Source: Streptomyces sp. 1331.2 (lineage in GTDB: Bacteria > Actinomycetota > Actinomycetes > Streptomycetales > Streptomycetaceae). Taken from it: 64,000 nucleotides of DNA. Positions within the stretch are counted from its first letter, which is position 1. Every line of letters starts with the position of its first letter. Made by a program: the position numbers and the translations under genes. This document shows positions 26,528 through 34,751 of this stretch, one piece after another. A model generated the notes under the pieces. That model did no database searches. It worked only from the letters and a program-made list of their open reading frames with translations, and was not told where the DNA came from. The DNA lies in the NCBI RefSeq assembly GCF_900199205.1, contig NZ_OBMJ01000001.1, positions 4,715,001-4,779,000 of the forward strand, written 5' to 3'.

Positions 26528-28851
26528 CGTCGCCTACCGACATCGGCGCAGCACTCCAGCAGGACGGCGGCGAGGGCGGCGCACCGGAGCCGTTCGGCCT
26601 GGGCAGCTCCCCGCTGCGCAGTGACGCGCTGCCCAAGGCGCTCGGCATCTACCCGTACGCGGCCGACCTGTGGGCGGAGGGGCTGCTGTGGGGCGCGCTG
26701 CTGCGCTCGCCGCACCCGCACGCCCGGATCCGCGGCATCGATACCTCGGCCGCACTGGCCCTGCCCGGCGTGCACGCCGTGGTCACCGCCGCCGACCTGC
26801 CGCCCGGCCCGGAGGGCACCCCCGACGGCGCTCCGGCCGGCCCGATCGTCGCCGACCGGCCGGTGCTGGCGGCCGGCGTGGTGCGCCACCACGGCGAGCC
26901 GATCGCCGCGGTGGCCGCCGACCACCCGGACACCGCCCGGCTGGCGGTCGGTCTGATCGCGGTCGACTACGAGCCGTTGGAGGCCGTGACCGACCCCGAG
27001 CAGTCCTTCACCGCGCCGGCGCTGCACCCGGACGGCAACCTGTTCCGCCACCTTCCGCTGCGCACCGGGGACCCGGACGCGGTCGGCGAGATCGTCGTCG
27101 AGGGCCTGTACCAGGTCGGCCGGCAGGACCCGGCTCCGCTCGGCGCCGAGGCCGGGCTGGCCGTGCCGCGGCCGGACGGCGGCGTCGAGCTGCACCTGTC
27201 CTCCACCGACCCGCACGGCGACCGCGACCGCACCGCCGCCTGCCTGGGCCTGGAGCCGGACCGGGTCCGACTGGTGGTCACCGGCGTGCCGGGCGCCACC
27301 ACCGACCGCGAGGACCTGTCCTTCCAGGTCACCCTGGCGCTGCTGGCGCTGCGCACCGGCCGCCCGGTGAAGATGACCCTCACCCGCGAGGAGTCCTTCC
27401 ACACCCACACCTCGCGCCACCCCGCGCTGCTGCGCTACCGCCACCACGCCGACGCCGAGGGCACCCTGGTGAAGGTCGAGGCGCAGATCCTGCTGGACGG
27501 CGGCGCCTACGCGGACGTCTCCGCCGAGGCGCTGGCCGCCGCGACGGCGTTCTCGGTCGGCCCGTACGTCTGCCCGAACGTCTTCGTGGACGCCTGGGCG
27601 GTGCGCACCAACAACCCGCCGGCCGGCCGGATGCGCGGCGAGGGCGCACTGCAGGCCTGCTTCGCGTACGAATCGCAGCTGGACCAGCTGGCCGCGCGGG
27701 TCGGCGTGGACCCGGTGGAGATCCGCCGGCGCAACGCGATGTCCACCGGCGACCCGCTGCCCACCGGACAGGCCGTCACCTGCCCGGCGCCGGTGCGCGC
27801 GCTGCTGGACGCCGTCGCGGACGAGCCGCTGCCGGCCCTGCCGGTGGACGACCCGGACGCCGAGTGGCTGCTGCCCGGCGGGCCCGGCGGCGCGGGCGAC
27901 CCGGCGGCGGTGCGCCGCGGCATCGGCTACGCCGTCGGCATGGTGCACATGCTGGGCGCAGAGGGCGAGGACGAGGTCTCCACCGCGACCGTCCGGGTCA
28001 GCGGCGACCACGCCACGGTGATCTGCGCGGCCGTCGACTCCGGGCAGGGCTTCGCCACGCTGGCCCGGCAGATCGTGCAGACCGTCCTGGGCGTCAGCGA
28101 GGTCTACATCGCGCCCGCCGACAGCGACCAGTCGATCGCCGGGCCCTCCGCCCGCGGCCGGCACACCTGGGTCTCCGGCGGAGCCGTCGAGCGGGCCGCG
28201 CTGATGGTCCGCCACCAGCTGCTGCAGCCGATCGCGGCGAACTTCGGGATGTCGGCGGAGCTGCTGCAGATCGCCGACGGCAAGATCACCTCGTACGACG
28301 GGGTGCTCGGCATGCCGGTCGCCGAGGCGTTGGAGGGCAAGGAGCTGTGGGCCACCGCGCAGTGCCGCCCGCACCCCACCGAGCCCCTGGACGAGGCCGG
28401 GCAGGGCGACGCCTTCGTCTCCATCTCGTTCTGCGCGATGCGGGCGGTGGTGGACGTGGACATCGAGCTGGGCGCCGTGCGGGTGGTCGAGATGACGGTC
28501 GCCCAGGACGTCGGCCGGGCGCTGAACCCGCGGCAGATCGAGGACCGGATCGAGGCGGGCGTGGCCCAGGGCGTCGGCCTGGCGCTGCTGGAGGACCTGC
28601 GCACCGAGGGCGGCGTGCTGCAGAACCCCTCGCTCACCGGCTACCGGCTGCCCACCGCGCTGGACACCCCGGAGGTGCGGATCGCGGCGCTGCTGGAGGA
28701 GCGCGACGTGGTCGCCCCCTTCGGCGCCAAGGCGGTCGGCGCGGTGCCCGCGGTGGTGGCCCCGGCGGCCGTCGCCGCGGCCGTCCGGGCCGCGACCGGC
28801 CTGCCGGTCGGCCGGCTGCCGATCCGGGCGGAGGACGCCGTCACGGGCTGA
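26524..28851 (+). CDS. Molybdopterin-binding large subunit of a xanthine dehydrogenase-family enzyme
   Basis: The 775-residue protein has the a/b hammerhead start (LPKALGIYPYAADL), the xanthine dehydrogenase-like core with GRMRGEGALQACFAYESQLD, and the C-terminal molybdopterin domain (AAVDSGQGFATLARQIV, TVAQDVGRALNP). In active members a conserved glutamate near the C-terminus (GVGEP-type motif) is the catalytic base. Here the equivalent stretch reads GAKAVGAVPAVVAP, with alanine (about 740) at that position. So it is either a divergent hydroxylase with unknown substrate or an inactive member. It begins at ATG 26524, overlapping the upstream stop. Substrate assignment to xanthine is not supported. 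Confidence 0.85.
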   Translation: MTSPTDIGAALQQDGGEGGAPEPFGLGSSPLRSDALPKALGIYPYAADLWAEGLLWGALLRSPHPHARIRGIDTSAALALPGVHAVVTAADLPPGPEGTPDGAPAGPIVADRPVLAAGVVRHHGEPIAAVAADHPDTARLAVGLIAVDYEPLEAVTDPEQSFTAPALHPDGNLFRHLPLRTGDPDAVGEIVVEGLYQVGRQDPAPLGAEAGLAVPRPDGGVELHLSSTDPHGDRDRTAACLGLEPDRVRLVVTGVPGATTDREDLSFQVTLALLALRTGRPVKMTLTREESFHTHTSRHPALLRYRHHADAEGTLVKVEAQILLDGGAYADVSAEALAAATAFSVGPYVCPNVFVDAWAVRTNNPPAGRMRGEGALQACFAYESQLDQLAARVGVDPVEIRRRNAMSTGDPLPTGQAVTCPAPVRALLDAVADEPLPALPVDDPDAEWLLPGGPGGAGDPAAVRRGIGYAVGMVHMLGAEGEDEVSTATVRVSGDHATVICAAVDSGQGFATLARQIVQTVLGVSEVYIAPADSDQSIAGPSARGRHTWVSGGAVERAALMVRHQLLQPIAANFGMSAELLQIADGKITSYDGVLGMPVAEALEGKELWATAQCRPHPTEPLDEAGQGDAFVSISFCAMRAVVDVDIELGAVRVVEMTVAQDVGRALNPRQIEDRIEAGVAQGVGLALLEDLRTEGGVLQNPSLTGYRLPTALDTPEVRIAALLEERDVVAPFGAKAVGAVPAVVAPAAVAAAVRAATGLPVGRLPIRAEDAVTG

Positions 28852-28864
28852 GCGGAGAAAAGCG

Positions 28865-28912
28865 AAAGGAATTGCCGGCCGACTTCTTCGGAAGTCGACC
28901 GGCAATTCCTTT
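28865..28912. terminator. Long hairpin with UUCG loop between the molybdoenzyme operon and tRNA-Cys
   Basis: A 22-bp stem with one C-A mismatch closes a TTCG tetraloop and runs into TTTT on the plus strand. It ends the molybdenum hydroxylase operon, and because it is almost symmetrical it also lies just past the 3' end of the minus-strand tRNA-Cys. Confidence 0.85.
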
Positions 28913-28918
28913 TCCGCG

Positions 28919-28990
28919 AGGCCATGGCGGGGATCGAACCCGCGTGCACCGCTTTGCAGACGGTTCCCTAAACCACTCGGGCACACGGCC
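28919..28990 (-). tRNA. tRNA-Cys (GCA)
   Basis: Read on the minus strand, GGCCGTG pairs with CATGGCC (one G-U) as acceptor stem. The anticodon loop CTGCAAA gives anticodon GCA, cysteine. The T-arm is CGGGTTCGATCCCCG. The discriminator base is U, as expected for tRNA-Cys. CCA is not encoded. Length is 72 nt. Confidence 0.95.
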
Positions 28991-29073
28991 AGTGAATTCA
29001 TGGTGGCGGATCCGGCGGAGCGGGGTCAACGCCGTTGTGTAAATTCTGTATGGCAAGGTGTGCTACGTTCGAA

Positions 29074-29103
29074 GTCCGGTGGCTTTTTCCCGCCACCCCG
29101 GAC
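29074..29103 (+). promoter_or_regulatory. Possible anti-aptamer hairpin upstream of the guanidine-III aptamer
   Basis: GTCCGG (29074-29079) can pair with CCGGAC (29098-29103), the first bases of the aptamer, with an inner stem TGGC/GCCA and a T-rich loop. This would disrupt the pseudoknot, so the two folds are mutually exclusive. Confidence 0.5.
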
Positions 29104-29137
29104 GAGCGCGTCGTACCCGGTGACGACAAGACGGCGC
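29098..29137 (+). promoter_or_regulatory. Guanidine-III riboswitch
   Basis: The element begins CCGGACGAG, continues through GUACCCGG and ends GACAAGACGGCGC. These blocks match the guanidine-III aptamer known from Thermobifida fusca almost base for base. The pseudoknot can form: GCGUCGU pairs with ACGGCGC, and the first CCGG pairs with the CCGG of ACCCGG. It lies 33 bases before the Shine-Dalgarno of a guanidinium exporter gene, the expected target. Guanidinium binding should turn on translation. Confidence 0.9.
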
Positions 29138-29170
29138 AGTTCAGCGGCAATCCGGCCGCTGTGGACTGCG
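29135..29170 (+). promoter_or_regulatory. Expression-platform hairpin touching the Shine-Dalgarno
   Basis: CGCAGT and ACTGCG flank an inner CAGCGGC/GCCGCTG stem. Its left arm takes the last three aptamer bases (29135-29137) and its right arm takes the first G of GGAGG (29170-29174). It is thus placed to link aptamer folding to ribosome access. Confidence 0.5.
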
Positions 29171-29184
29171 GAGGAATCACCGTC

Positions 29185-29499
29185 ATGGCCTGGCTCGTTC
29201 TGATCGTCTCGGGAATCCTGGAGACCGTGTGGGCGGTCGCCCTGGAATCCTCCAAGGGCTTCTCCCGCCTCGTCCCCAGCCTCGTCTTCGGCGTCGCGCT
29301 GCTGTTCAGCATGGGCGGCCTGGCGTATGCGATGCGCACCATCCCGATCGGCACCGGCTACGCGGTCTGGGTCGGCATCGGCGCGGTCGGCACGGCGCTC
29401 TACGGCATGGCCGTCCTGGGGGACGCGGTGACCGCGGCCCGGATCGCCTGCCTGCTGCTGATCGTCTCCGGCGTGGTCGGCCTCAAGGTGCTGCACTGA
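29185..29499 (+). CDS. gdx: Guanidinium exporter of the small multidrug resistance family (SugE/Gdx)
   Basis: The 104-residue protein has four membrane helices and the SugE-type N-terminus MAWLVLIVSGILETVWAVAL with the essential glutamate at position 13 and tryptophan at 16. The middle MRTIPIGTGYAVWVGIGAVGTA is diagnostic of the SugE/Gdx subtype, which exports guanidinium ions in exchange for protons. The GGAGG site lies ten bases before ATG 29185. The guanidine-III riboswitch in its leader independently supports the substrate. It appears to be a single-gene unit. Confidence 0.93.
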   Translation: MAWLVLIVSGILETVWAVALESSKGFSRLVPSLVFGVALLFSMGGLAYAMRTIPIGTGYAVWVGIGAVGTALYGMAVLGDAVTAARIACLLLIVSGVVGLKVLH

Positions 29500-29609
29500 C
29501 GCCCCCGGGGCCCTCCCGGTGCCCGGCCGGTCCCGGGCCGCCTGGTCCTAGGCCCCGGGACCGAGTCGATCACCGACCCTGGTCAGGGGTCATCGAGGCG
29601 GACGGCTCT

Positions 29610-29622
29610 TACGATGTCAGGT
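29610..29622 (+). promoter_or_regulatory. -10 element for a leaderless MFS gene
   Basis: TACGAT (29610-29615) ends seven bases before ATG 29623. An earlier in-frame ATG at 29614 overlaps this hexamer, so 29623 is preferred as the start. Confidence 0.45.
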
Positions 29623-31062
29623 ATGACCACTGCCTCCCCCACCTCGGTCGACCCCGTTCCGATACCCCTCGACGACGACGCCGCCGGCGGGGTGCTCAGC
29701 GGTCGCTACCGCGCGCTCACCCTGGGGATCGTCTCGGTGGTCCTGGTGATCGCCTTCGAGGCGACCGCCGTCAACACCGCGATGCCGACCGCGGCCCGCC
29801 AGCTGGACGGCCTCGGGCTGTACGCCTTCGCCTTCTCCGGTTACTTCACCACCACGCTGTTCGCCCTGGTCGTCTCCGGTCAGTGGTGCGACCGGCGCGG
29901 GCCGCTGCAGCCGCTGTTCACCGGCATCGGGGTGTTCGGCGTCGGCCTGCTGGTGGCCGGGACGGCGCCCGGGATGTGGGTGTTCGTGGCCGGGCGGGCG
30001 GTCCAGGGCCTGGGCGGCGGGCTGGTGATCGTCGCGCTGTACGTGGTGGTCGGCCGGGCTTACCCGGAGCGGCTGCGGCCGTCGGTGTTCGCGGCCTTCT
30101 CCTCGGCCTGGGTGCTGCCCTCGATCGTCGGCCCGCTGGTCGCCGGAGCGGTCACCCAGCATCTCGGCTGGCGCTGGGTGTTCCTGGCCGTACCGGTGCT
30201 GATCCTGCTGCCGCTGGCCGTGATGGGCCCGGCGCTGGCCCGCTCCGAGCGTGAGCACCCGGTGCCCAGGGGCGCGGACTTCGACCGCCGGCGCACCCGG
30301 CTGGCGGCGATGGCCGCGCTCGGTGCAGGCCTGCTGCAGTACGCGGGCCAGCGCCGCGACCTCGTCGGGCTGCTCCCCGGGATCGCCGGGGCGGCGCTGC
30401 TGGCGCCGGCCGTCCTGGGGCTGCTGCCGCAGCGGACCCTGCGGGCCGGGCGCGGGCTGCCGACGGTGATCCTGCTGCGCGGGGTGGCGGCCGGGGCGTT
30501 CTTCGCCTCCGAGGCCTTCATCCCGCTGATGATGACCACCCAGCGCGGCCTGTCGCCGACCCTGGCCGGGCTCACCCTGACCAGCGGCGGGCTCTCCTGG
30601 GCGCTGGGCTCCTGGCTGCAGGGCCGGCCGGGGGCCGAGCGCTACCGCGAGGCGCTGATCCGGGTCGGCTTCGTGCTGACCGCAGTGGCGATCGCGGGAG
30701 CCGCGCTGGTGCTGGTTCCGGCGGTGCCGGCCTGGGTGGCCGCGGTGGCCTGGGGGATCGGCGGCGTCGGGATGGGGCTGGCCATCGCGAGCATCAGCGT
30801 GCTGATGATGAGGCTCTCCGCGCCGGAGGACTCCGGGGCCAACTCGGCGGCGCTGCAGATGAGCGACGCGCTGGGCAACGTGCTGCTCACCGGCCTGGCC
30901 GGGGTGCTGTTCGCGGCGCTGGGCGGCGGAGCCCTGGCGGTCGGCCACGAAACGGCCGAAGGCGCCGGGTCGTCCGGCGCCTTCGCGGTGATCCTGCTGG
31001 TGATGGCCGGGGTGGCCCTGCTGGGGGCGCTGCTCTCCGGCCGGGTCCGTACCCGGTCCTGA
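29623..31062 (+). CDS. Major facilitator superfamily transporter (probable drug efflux)
   Basis: The 479-residue protein has 12-14 hydrophobic segments. The loop between helices 2 and 3 reads SGQWCDRRGPLQPLF, the MFS motif A. AGRAVQGLGGGLVIVALY and WRWVFLAVPVLILLPLAV are typical of drug:proton antiporters of the EmrB/QacA type. It lacks a dedicated local regulator, so the substrate cannot be read. It is convergent with the next gene, with three bases between stop codons. Confidence 0.88.
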   Translation: MTTASPTSVDPVPIPLDDDAAGGVLSGRYRALTLGIVSVVLVIAFEATAVNTAMPTAARQLDGLGLYAFAFSGYFTTTLFALVVSGQWCDRRGPLQPLFTGIGVFGVGLLVAGTAPGMWVFVAGRAVQGLGGGLVIVALYVVVGRAYPERLRPSVFAAFSSAWVLPSIVGPLVAGAVTQHLGWRWVFLAVPVLILLPLAVMGPALARSEREHPVPRGADFDRRRTRLAAMAALGAGLLQYAGQRRDLVGLLPGIAGAALLAPAVLGLLPQRTLRAGRGLPTVILLRGVAAGAFFASEAFIPLMMTTQRGLSPTLAGLTLTSGGLSWALGSWLQGRPGAERYREALIRVGFVLTAVAIAGAALVLVPAVPAWVAAVAWGIGGVGMGLAIASISVLMMRLSAPEDSGANSAALQMSDALGNVLLTGLAGVLFAALGGGALAVGHETAEGAGSSGAFAVILLVMAGVALLGALLSGRVRTRS

Positions 31063-31065
31063 CGG

Positions 31066-32382
31066 TCAGCCGACGGGGGCGGGGGCGGCGCCGGTGGCGG
31101 CGGGGACCGGCGGCGCCGCCGGGGTGCCGAGGAAGGCCTCCCAGCCGCCGGCCGGGGACTGGCCCGGGGCGAGGGTCTGCAGCTTGCGCAGGACCGCCGG
31201 GTCCTGGGCGTCCAGCCAGTCGACCAGCTGGCGGAAGGAGACCAGCCGGACCTCCGGCTTGCCCGCGATGGACTTGAGGACGTCCTCGACGGCGTTCATG
31301 TAGATGCCGCCGTTCCACTCCTCGAAGTGGTTGCCGATGATGTACGGCGCCCGGTTGCCGTTGTACGTGCGGTCGAAGCCCATCAGGTAGGCGTCGCGGG
31401 CCTGGGCCTGGAAGCCCGGGTAGAGCGCCGGGTCGGCCTTGGTGTTGGGGCCGCACTGGTTGTACATGATGTTGTAGTCCATCGAGAGCACCTGGAAGGT
31501 GTGCCCGGGGAAGGGGATGGACTGCAGCGGGAGGTCCCACAGCGCGCCGCCCTGGATCTTCTGCGGCCACACCTGGGAGCCGTTGCCGCTGCTGTCGTAG
31601 CGCCAGCCGCGCTTGACCGCGGTGGGCAGCAGGTTGCGCTGGCCCTCCAGGCATGGGGTGCGGCTGCCGATCAGCTCCTTGCGGTAGTCGAAGGGCAGGG
31701 CCGGCAGGTCGGTGAAGCCGGTGTTGGTGCGCCACTTCGTCACGAAGTCCATCGCCTGCTGGATCTCGCTGTCCCACTCCTCGGGGGACCACTTGCCGAC
31801 GCCGGTGGCGCCGCAGAAGTGGCCGTTGAAGTGGGTGCCGATCTCGTGGCCCTCCAGCCAGGCCGCGCGCAGGTTCTCCAGGGTGTCGTGGATGTGCTGG
31901 TCGCTGAGGTAGCCGATGTCGGAGGCGCCGACCTTGTGCTGCGGCGGGCGGTAGAGGTCCTTCTTGGACTCGGGCAGCAGGTAGAGGCCGCTGAGGAAGA
32001 AGGTCATCTTCGCGTCGTGCTCCTGGGCCAGCCGGCGGAAGCGGGCGAAGAGGCCGTTGTCGAGCTCGCCGGCGCCGTCCCAGGAGAAGACCACGAACTG
32101 CGGCGGGCGCTGTCCGGGGCGGAGCTGCTCGGGGACGGGCTGGTGCGGCTGGGCGCCGGTGTCGGAGGTGGAGCCGTCGCCGATCAGGACGGCCTGGGGC
32201 TTGGGGACGACCGGTGCCGGGGCCGGAGTCGTGCCCTGCTCGTCGGCCGCGCCGGTGGCCGGGCCGGCGGCGCCGGTCGCCCGCTCCCCGCCGGTGGCGT
32301 GGTTGCTGCCGCAGCCGGCCGCCAGGGTGGCGGCGGTGGCGGCGCCGGCCGCCAGCAGGGTGCGGCGGGACAGAGCGTCCAT
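31066..32382 (-). CDS. Tat-exported lipoprotein related to polysaccharide deacetylases
   Basis: The 438-residue protein starts MDALSRRTLLAAGAATAATLAAGCGSN: a twin-arginine motif (SRRTLL) and a lipobox (LAAGC, lipidated Cys about 24-25). ATG 32382 follows GGAG by five bases; ATG 32397 lies upstream in the same frame. After a linker, the NodB-like fold is suggested by PQFVVFSWDGAGE at the first strand and by GHEIGTHFNGHFCG, where a deacetylase HxxxH would lie. The first-strand Asp-Asp pair is replaced by Trp-Asp, so metal binding may differ and activity is uncertain. It should sit on the outer face of the membrane. Confidence 0.8.
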   Translation of the reverse strand: MDALSRRTLLAAGAATAATLAAGCGSNHATGGERATGAAGPATGAADEQGTTPAPAPVVPKPQAVLIGDGSTSDTGAQPHQPVPEQLRPGQRPPQFVVFSWDGAGELDNGLFARFRRLAQEHDAKMTFFLSGLYLLPESKKDLYRPPQHKVGASDIGYLSDQHIHDTLENLRAAWLEGHEIGTHFNGHFCGATGVGKWSPEEWDSEIQQAMDFVTKWRTNTGFTDLPALPFDYRKELIGSRTPCLEGQRNLLPTAVKRGWRYDSSGNGSQVWPQKIQGGALWDLPLQSIPFPGHTFQVLSMDYNIMYNQCGPNTKADPALYPGFQAQARDAYLMGFDRTYNGNRAPYIIGNHFEEWNGGIYMNAVEDVLKSIAGKPEVRLVSFRQLVDWLDAQDPAVLRKLQTLAPGQSPAGGWEAFLGTPAAPPVPAATGAAPAPVG

Positions 32383-32784
32383 GGTCACTCCGTTCATGTG
32401 GCGTTCGACTGCGTGCGGGAGGATGGGCCCGGTCGGACACGCGGGGGATCGAACCCGTGACCGCGTCAGCATGGCACGAGGGTGGAAACGGTCGAAGAGG
32501 CGCAGCGCGCGGTCATGAGTGATCGCTCGAACGACGCAACCGATCGGGGCCGTAAACCGTCGGTAGGTCTTGCCAGGCGCGGTCCCGTGGCGTCCGCGCG
32601 TGGGAGGCGGCCGTCGCGCTCCGCGACCGGGTGCCCACCCGGCGCAGGGGAAAGCGCCGGCGTCCCTGCCGATCGGGGGGTGTCGATATGACCATCGTAT
32701 GGACGTGCCATACAGTCCCATCCGGTTCAATTGTTCCCAGGAAACTCCCAGGAAGCGGGGTTCCGTCGGCAGAGGGGAGCGCCC
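32383..32784. other. Divergent region upstream of the sortase operon
   Basis: A 402-bp gap. A perfect small inverted repeat, GTATGG-ACGTG-CCATAC, lies at 32697-32713 in an A/T-richer patch and overlaps a TACAGT hexamer (32710-32715), possibly an operator on a promoter. On the minus strand around 32430-32460 there is a tRNA T-arm-like string, without the rest of a tRNA. GGGGAG (32774-32779) serves the sortase start. Confidence 0.45.
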
Positions 32785-33429
32785 GTGGGCGTCCAGCAGA
32801 GCAGGAGCCCCTGGCCGGGCACCCTGGCGGCGGGGGCCGCGCTGGTGCTCGGCGCCTGGCTGCTGCACGACGGCGGCCCGCTGGTGCTGCCGCCCGCCCC
32901 GGGCGCCGGCCAGGCACAGGCCGGCATCGCGCCGGTCTCCGTCGTCCCGCCGCTGGGCCCGTCCGCACCCACCCGGATCCGCATCCCGGCCGTCCGGTTG
33001 GACGCCCCGGTCACCGCGCTCGGGCTGGACTCCGACGGACACCTGCAGGCCCCGCCCGAGGCCGACCGGAACCTGGCGGGCTGGTACCGCGGCGGCGCCA
33101 GCCCCGGCCAGCGCGGCACCGCGATCCTCGCGGGGCACGTCGACAACAAGTCGGGTCCGGCCGTCTTCTACCATCTGGGAGCGCTCCGTCGAGGGGACCG
33201 GATCGAGATCGCCCGCGCCGACGGCGCCACCGCCGTCTACCAGCTGTACGCCATCGAAGTGCACGACCGAAAGGACTTCCCGGACGATCGGGTCTACCGT
33301 CAGGCCGCCGACGCGCAACTACGGGTGATCACCTGTGGCGGCGCCTACAGCGAGGAACACGGTTACGACGGCAACGTCGTCGCCTACGGGTTCCTGGCCG
33401 ACACCACCCCGCCGGGCAAAGCCGTATGA
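32785..33429 (+). CDS. Class F-like sortase lacking the usual arginine
   Basis: The 214-residue protein starts at GTG 32785, five bases after GGGGAG. One membrane anchor (about 12-30) is followed by a sortase domain: IRIPAVRLDAPV, catalytic His118 in LAGHVDNK, Cys184 in VITCGG. Sortases cut proteins at an LPXTG-type motif and join them to peptidoglycan or other amines. The arginine expected about 13 residues after the cysteine (YRDN type) is not seen; the sequence is HGYDGNVVAYG. No LPXTG substrate lies next door. The next gene overlaps by four bases. Confidence 0.85.
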   Translation: MGVQQSRSPWPGTLAAGAALVLGAWLLHDGGPLVLPPAPGAGQAQAGIAPVSVVPPLGPSAPTRIRIPAVRLDAPVTALGLDSDGHLQAPPEADRNLAGWYRGGASPGQRGTAILAGHVDNKSGPAVFYHLGALRRGDRIEIARADGATAVYQLYAIEVHDRKDFPDDRVYRQAADAQLRVITCGGAYSEEHGYDGNVVAYGFLADTTPPGKAV

Positions 33430-34751
33430 CCACGCTGACTCTCGCCTCCCGCTGGAACCCGATCGACTGGCCGCTCACCGAGGGCCTGATCCCGCACGTC
33501 GTGTACGTCGTCGGGTGGGGGGCCCTGCTCGCGCTCGCCGTCGGCCGGGACCGGCGCTGGTGGCGCTTCCGCCTGCCCGCCGCGCTGTTCACCGCCGCCG
33601 CGCTCAGCCTGCTGCTGGACGTCGTGGTCGACGGCTGGTGGCACCCCTTCCCGGAGGGCACGCCCGAGTACGTGACCTGGTGGATAGCCGTCGCCCTGCT
33701 CGGGCTCTGCCTGGCCGGCTACCGGATGCGCCGGCCCGGCTGGAAGCGGCGGGGGCTCGTGCTGGGCCTGAGCGCACTGGTGGTGCTGATGGCCTCCTCC
33801 GAGGTCAACATCGGCTTCGGCCAGTTCCCGAGCGGGCGCGTGATGCTGGCGCCGTGGCTGACCAAGACCGACGGACTGGTCATGGACAAGGCCGCCCAGA
33901 CCGTGGCCACGCCGCCGGGGAAGGTGCTGGAGGACGTCTGGCAGCCGCCGGCGGGCCTGCCGGAGAAGGGCACCGTCTCGGTGGTGCCGATCCCCGGCGC
34001 CCGGTCGGGCTTCAAGGCCCGGGACGCGTACGTCTACCTCCCGCCCGCCTACCAGGCCAACCCGCGGCCGCTGCTCCCGGTGGTCGTGATGATCACCGGT
34101 CAGCCCGGCATCCCGGGGGACTGGGTGCTCTCCGCGCAGATCAACGAGGCACTTGACGCCTACGCCGCGGAGCACGGCGGCCTCGCCCCGATCGTGGTGA
34201 TGCCCGACCAGCTCGGCTCGACCTGGGCCAACACGCTCTGCCTCGACTCCAAGATCGCCAAGACCCAGACCTACCTGGCGGTGGACGTCCCCAACTGGAT
34301 CCACCAGAACCTCCAGACCGCGACCGGACGCAACACCTGGGCGATCGGGGGCGCCTCGATGGGCGGCACCTGCGCGCTCCAGCTCGGCGTCAACGCGCCC
34401 GACGTGTACGGCACCGTCCTGGACATGTCCGGGCAGCTGGAGCCGACCCTCGGCAGCCGCGAGCAGACCGTCAAGGCCGCGTTCGGCGGCGACGGGAAGA
34501 AGTTCGACGCGGTCGACCCGCTGCACGTGATGGCCCGCAGGAAGTTCCCGGACACCAATGTCGCCCTGCTCGTCGGGGAGACCGACGAGGAGTTCAGGCC
34601 GCAGATGGAGAAGGTCAACCAGGCCGTGCAGGCGGCCGGGATGAAGTCCAAGTTCGAGCTGATGCCGGGCGGCCACGGCTGGGTCGTCTTCCGACCCGGC
34701 ATCGCCCAGCAGATCCCGTGGCTCGCCCAGCAGACCGGGCTGACCCGGTGA
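33426..34751 (+). CDS. Membrane-anchored alpha/beta-hydrolase (esterase-D/antigen 85-like)
   Basis: The 441-residue protein begins with about four membrane helices (15-130), then a hydrolase domain of the putative-esterase family. VVVMITGQPGIPGDW holds the oxyanion region, GGASMGGTCALQL the nucleophile serine elbow, and GGHGWVVF the histidine. Relatives include antigen-85-type acyltransferases and feruloyl esterases. Membrane helices place the catalytic domain outside. It overlaps the sortase by ATGA and the next gene by GTGA, so the three are translated together, which suggests a joint envelope task. Confidence 0.83.
   Translation: MTTLTLASRWNPIDWPLTEGLIPHVVYVVGWGALLALAVGRDRRWWRFRLPAALFTAAALSLLLDVVVDGWWHPFPEGTPEYVTWWIAVALLGLCLAGYRMRRPGWKRRGLVLGLSALVVLMASSEVNIGFGQFPSGRVMLAPWLTKTDGLVMDKAAQTVATPPGKVLEDVWQPPAGLPEKGTVSVVPIPGARSGFKARDAYVYLPPAYQANPRPLLPVVVMITGQPGIPGDWVLSAQINEALDAYAAEHGGLAPIVVMPDQLGSTWANTLCLDSKIAKTQTYLAVDVPNWIHQNLQTATGRNTWAIGGASMGGTCALQLGVNAPDVYGTVLDMSGQLEPTLGSREQTVKAAFGGDGKKFDAVDPLHVMARRKFPDTNVALLVGETDEEFRPQMEKVNQAVQAAGMKSKFELMPGGHGWVVFRPGIAQQIPWLAQQTGLTR

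Noticed and set aside
28865..28990. Integrated element at the tRNA-Cys 3' end
   Set aside because: The hairpin is a terminator, no direct repeat of the tRNA end was seen and no integrase gene is in the window.
32420..32465. tRNA T-arm-like string on the minus strand (GGTTCGATCC within a G/C-rich stem)
   Set aside because: The stem pairs only four bases, and no acceptor, D-arm or anticodon arm surrounds it. I found no integration-type repeat nearby.
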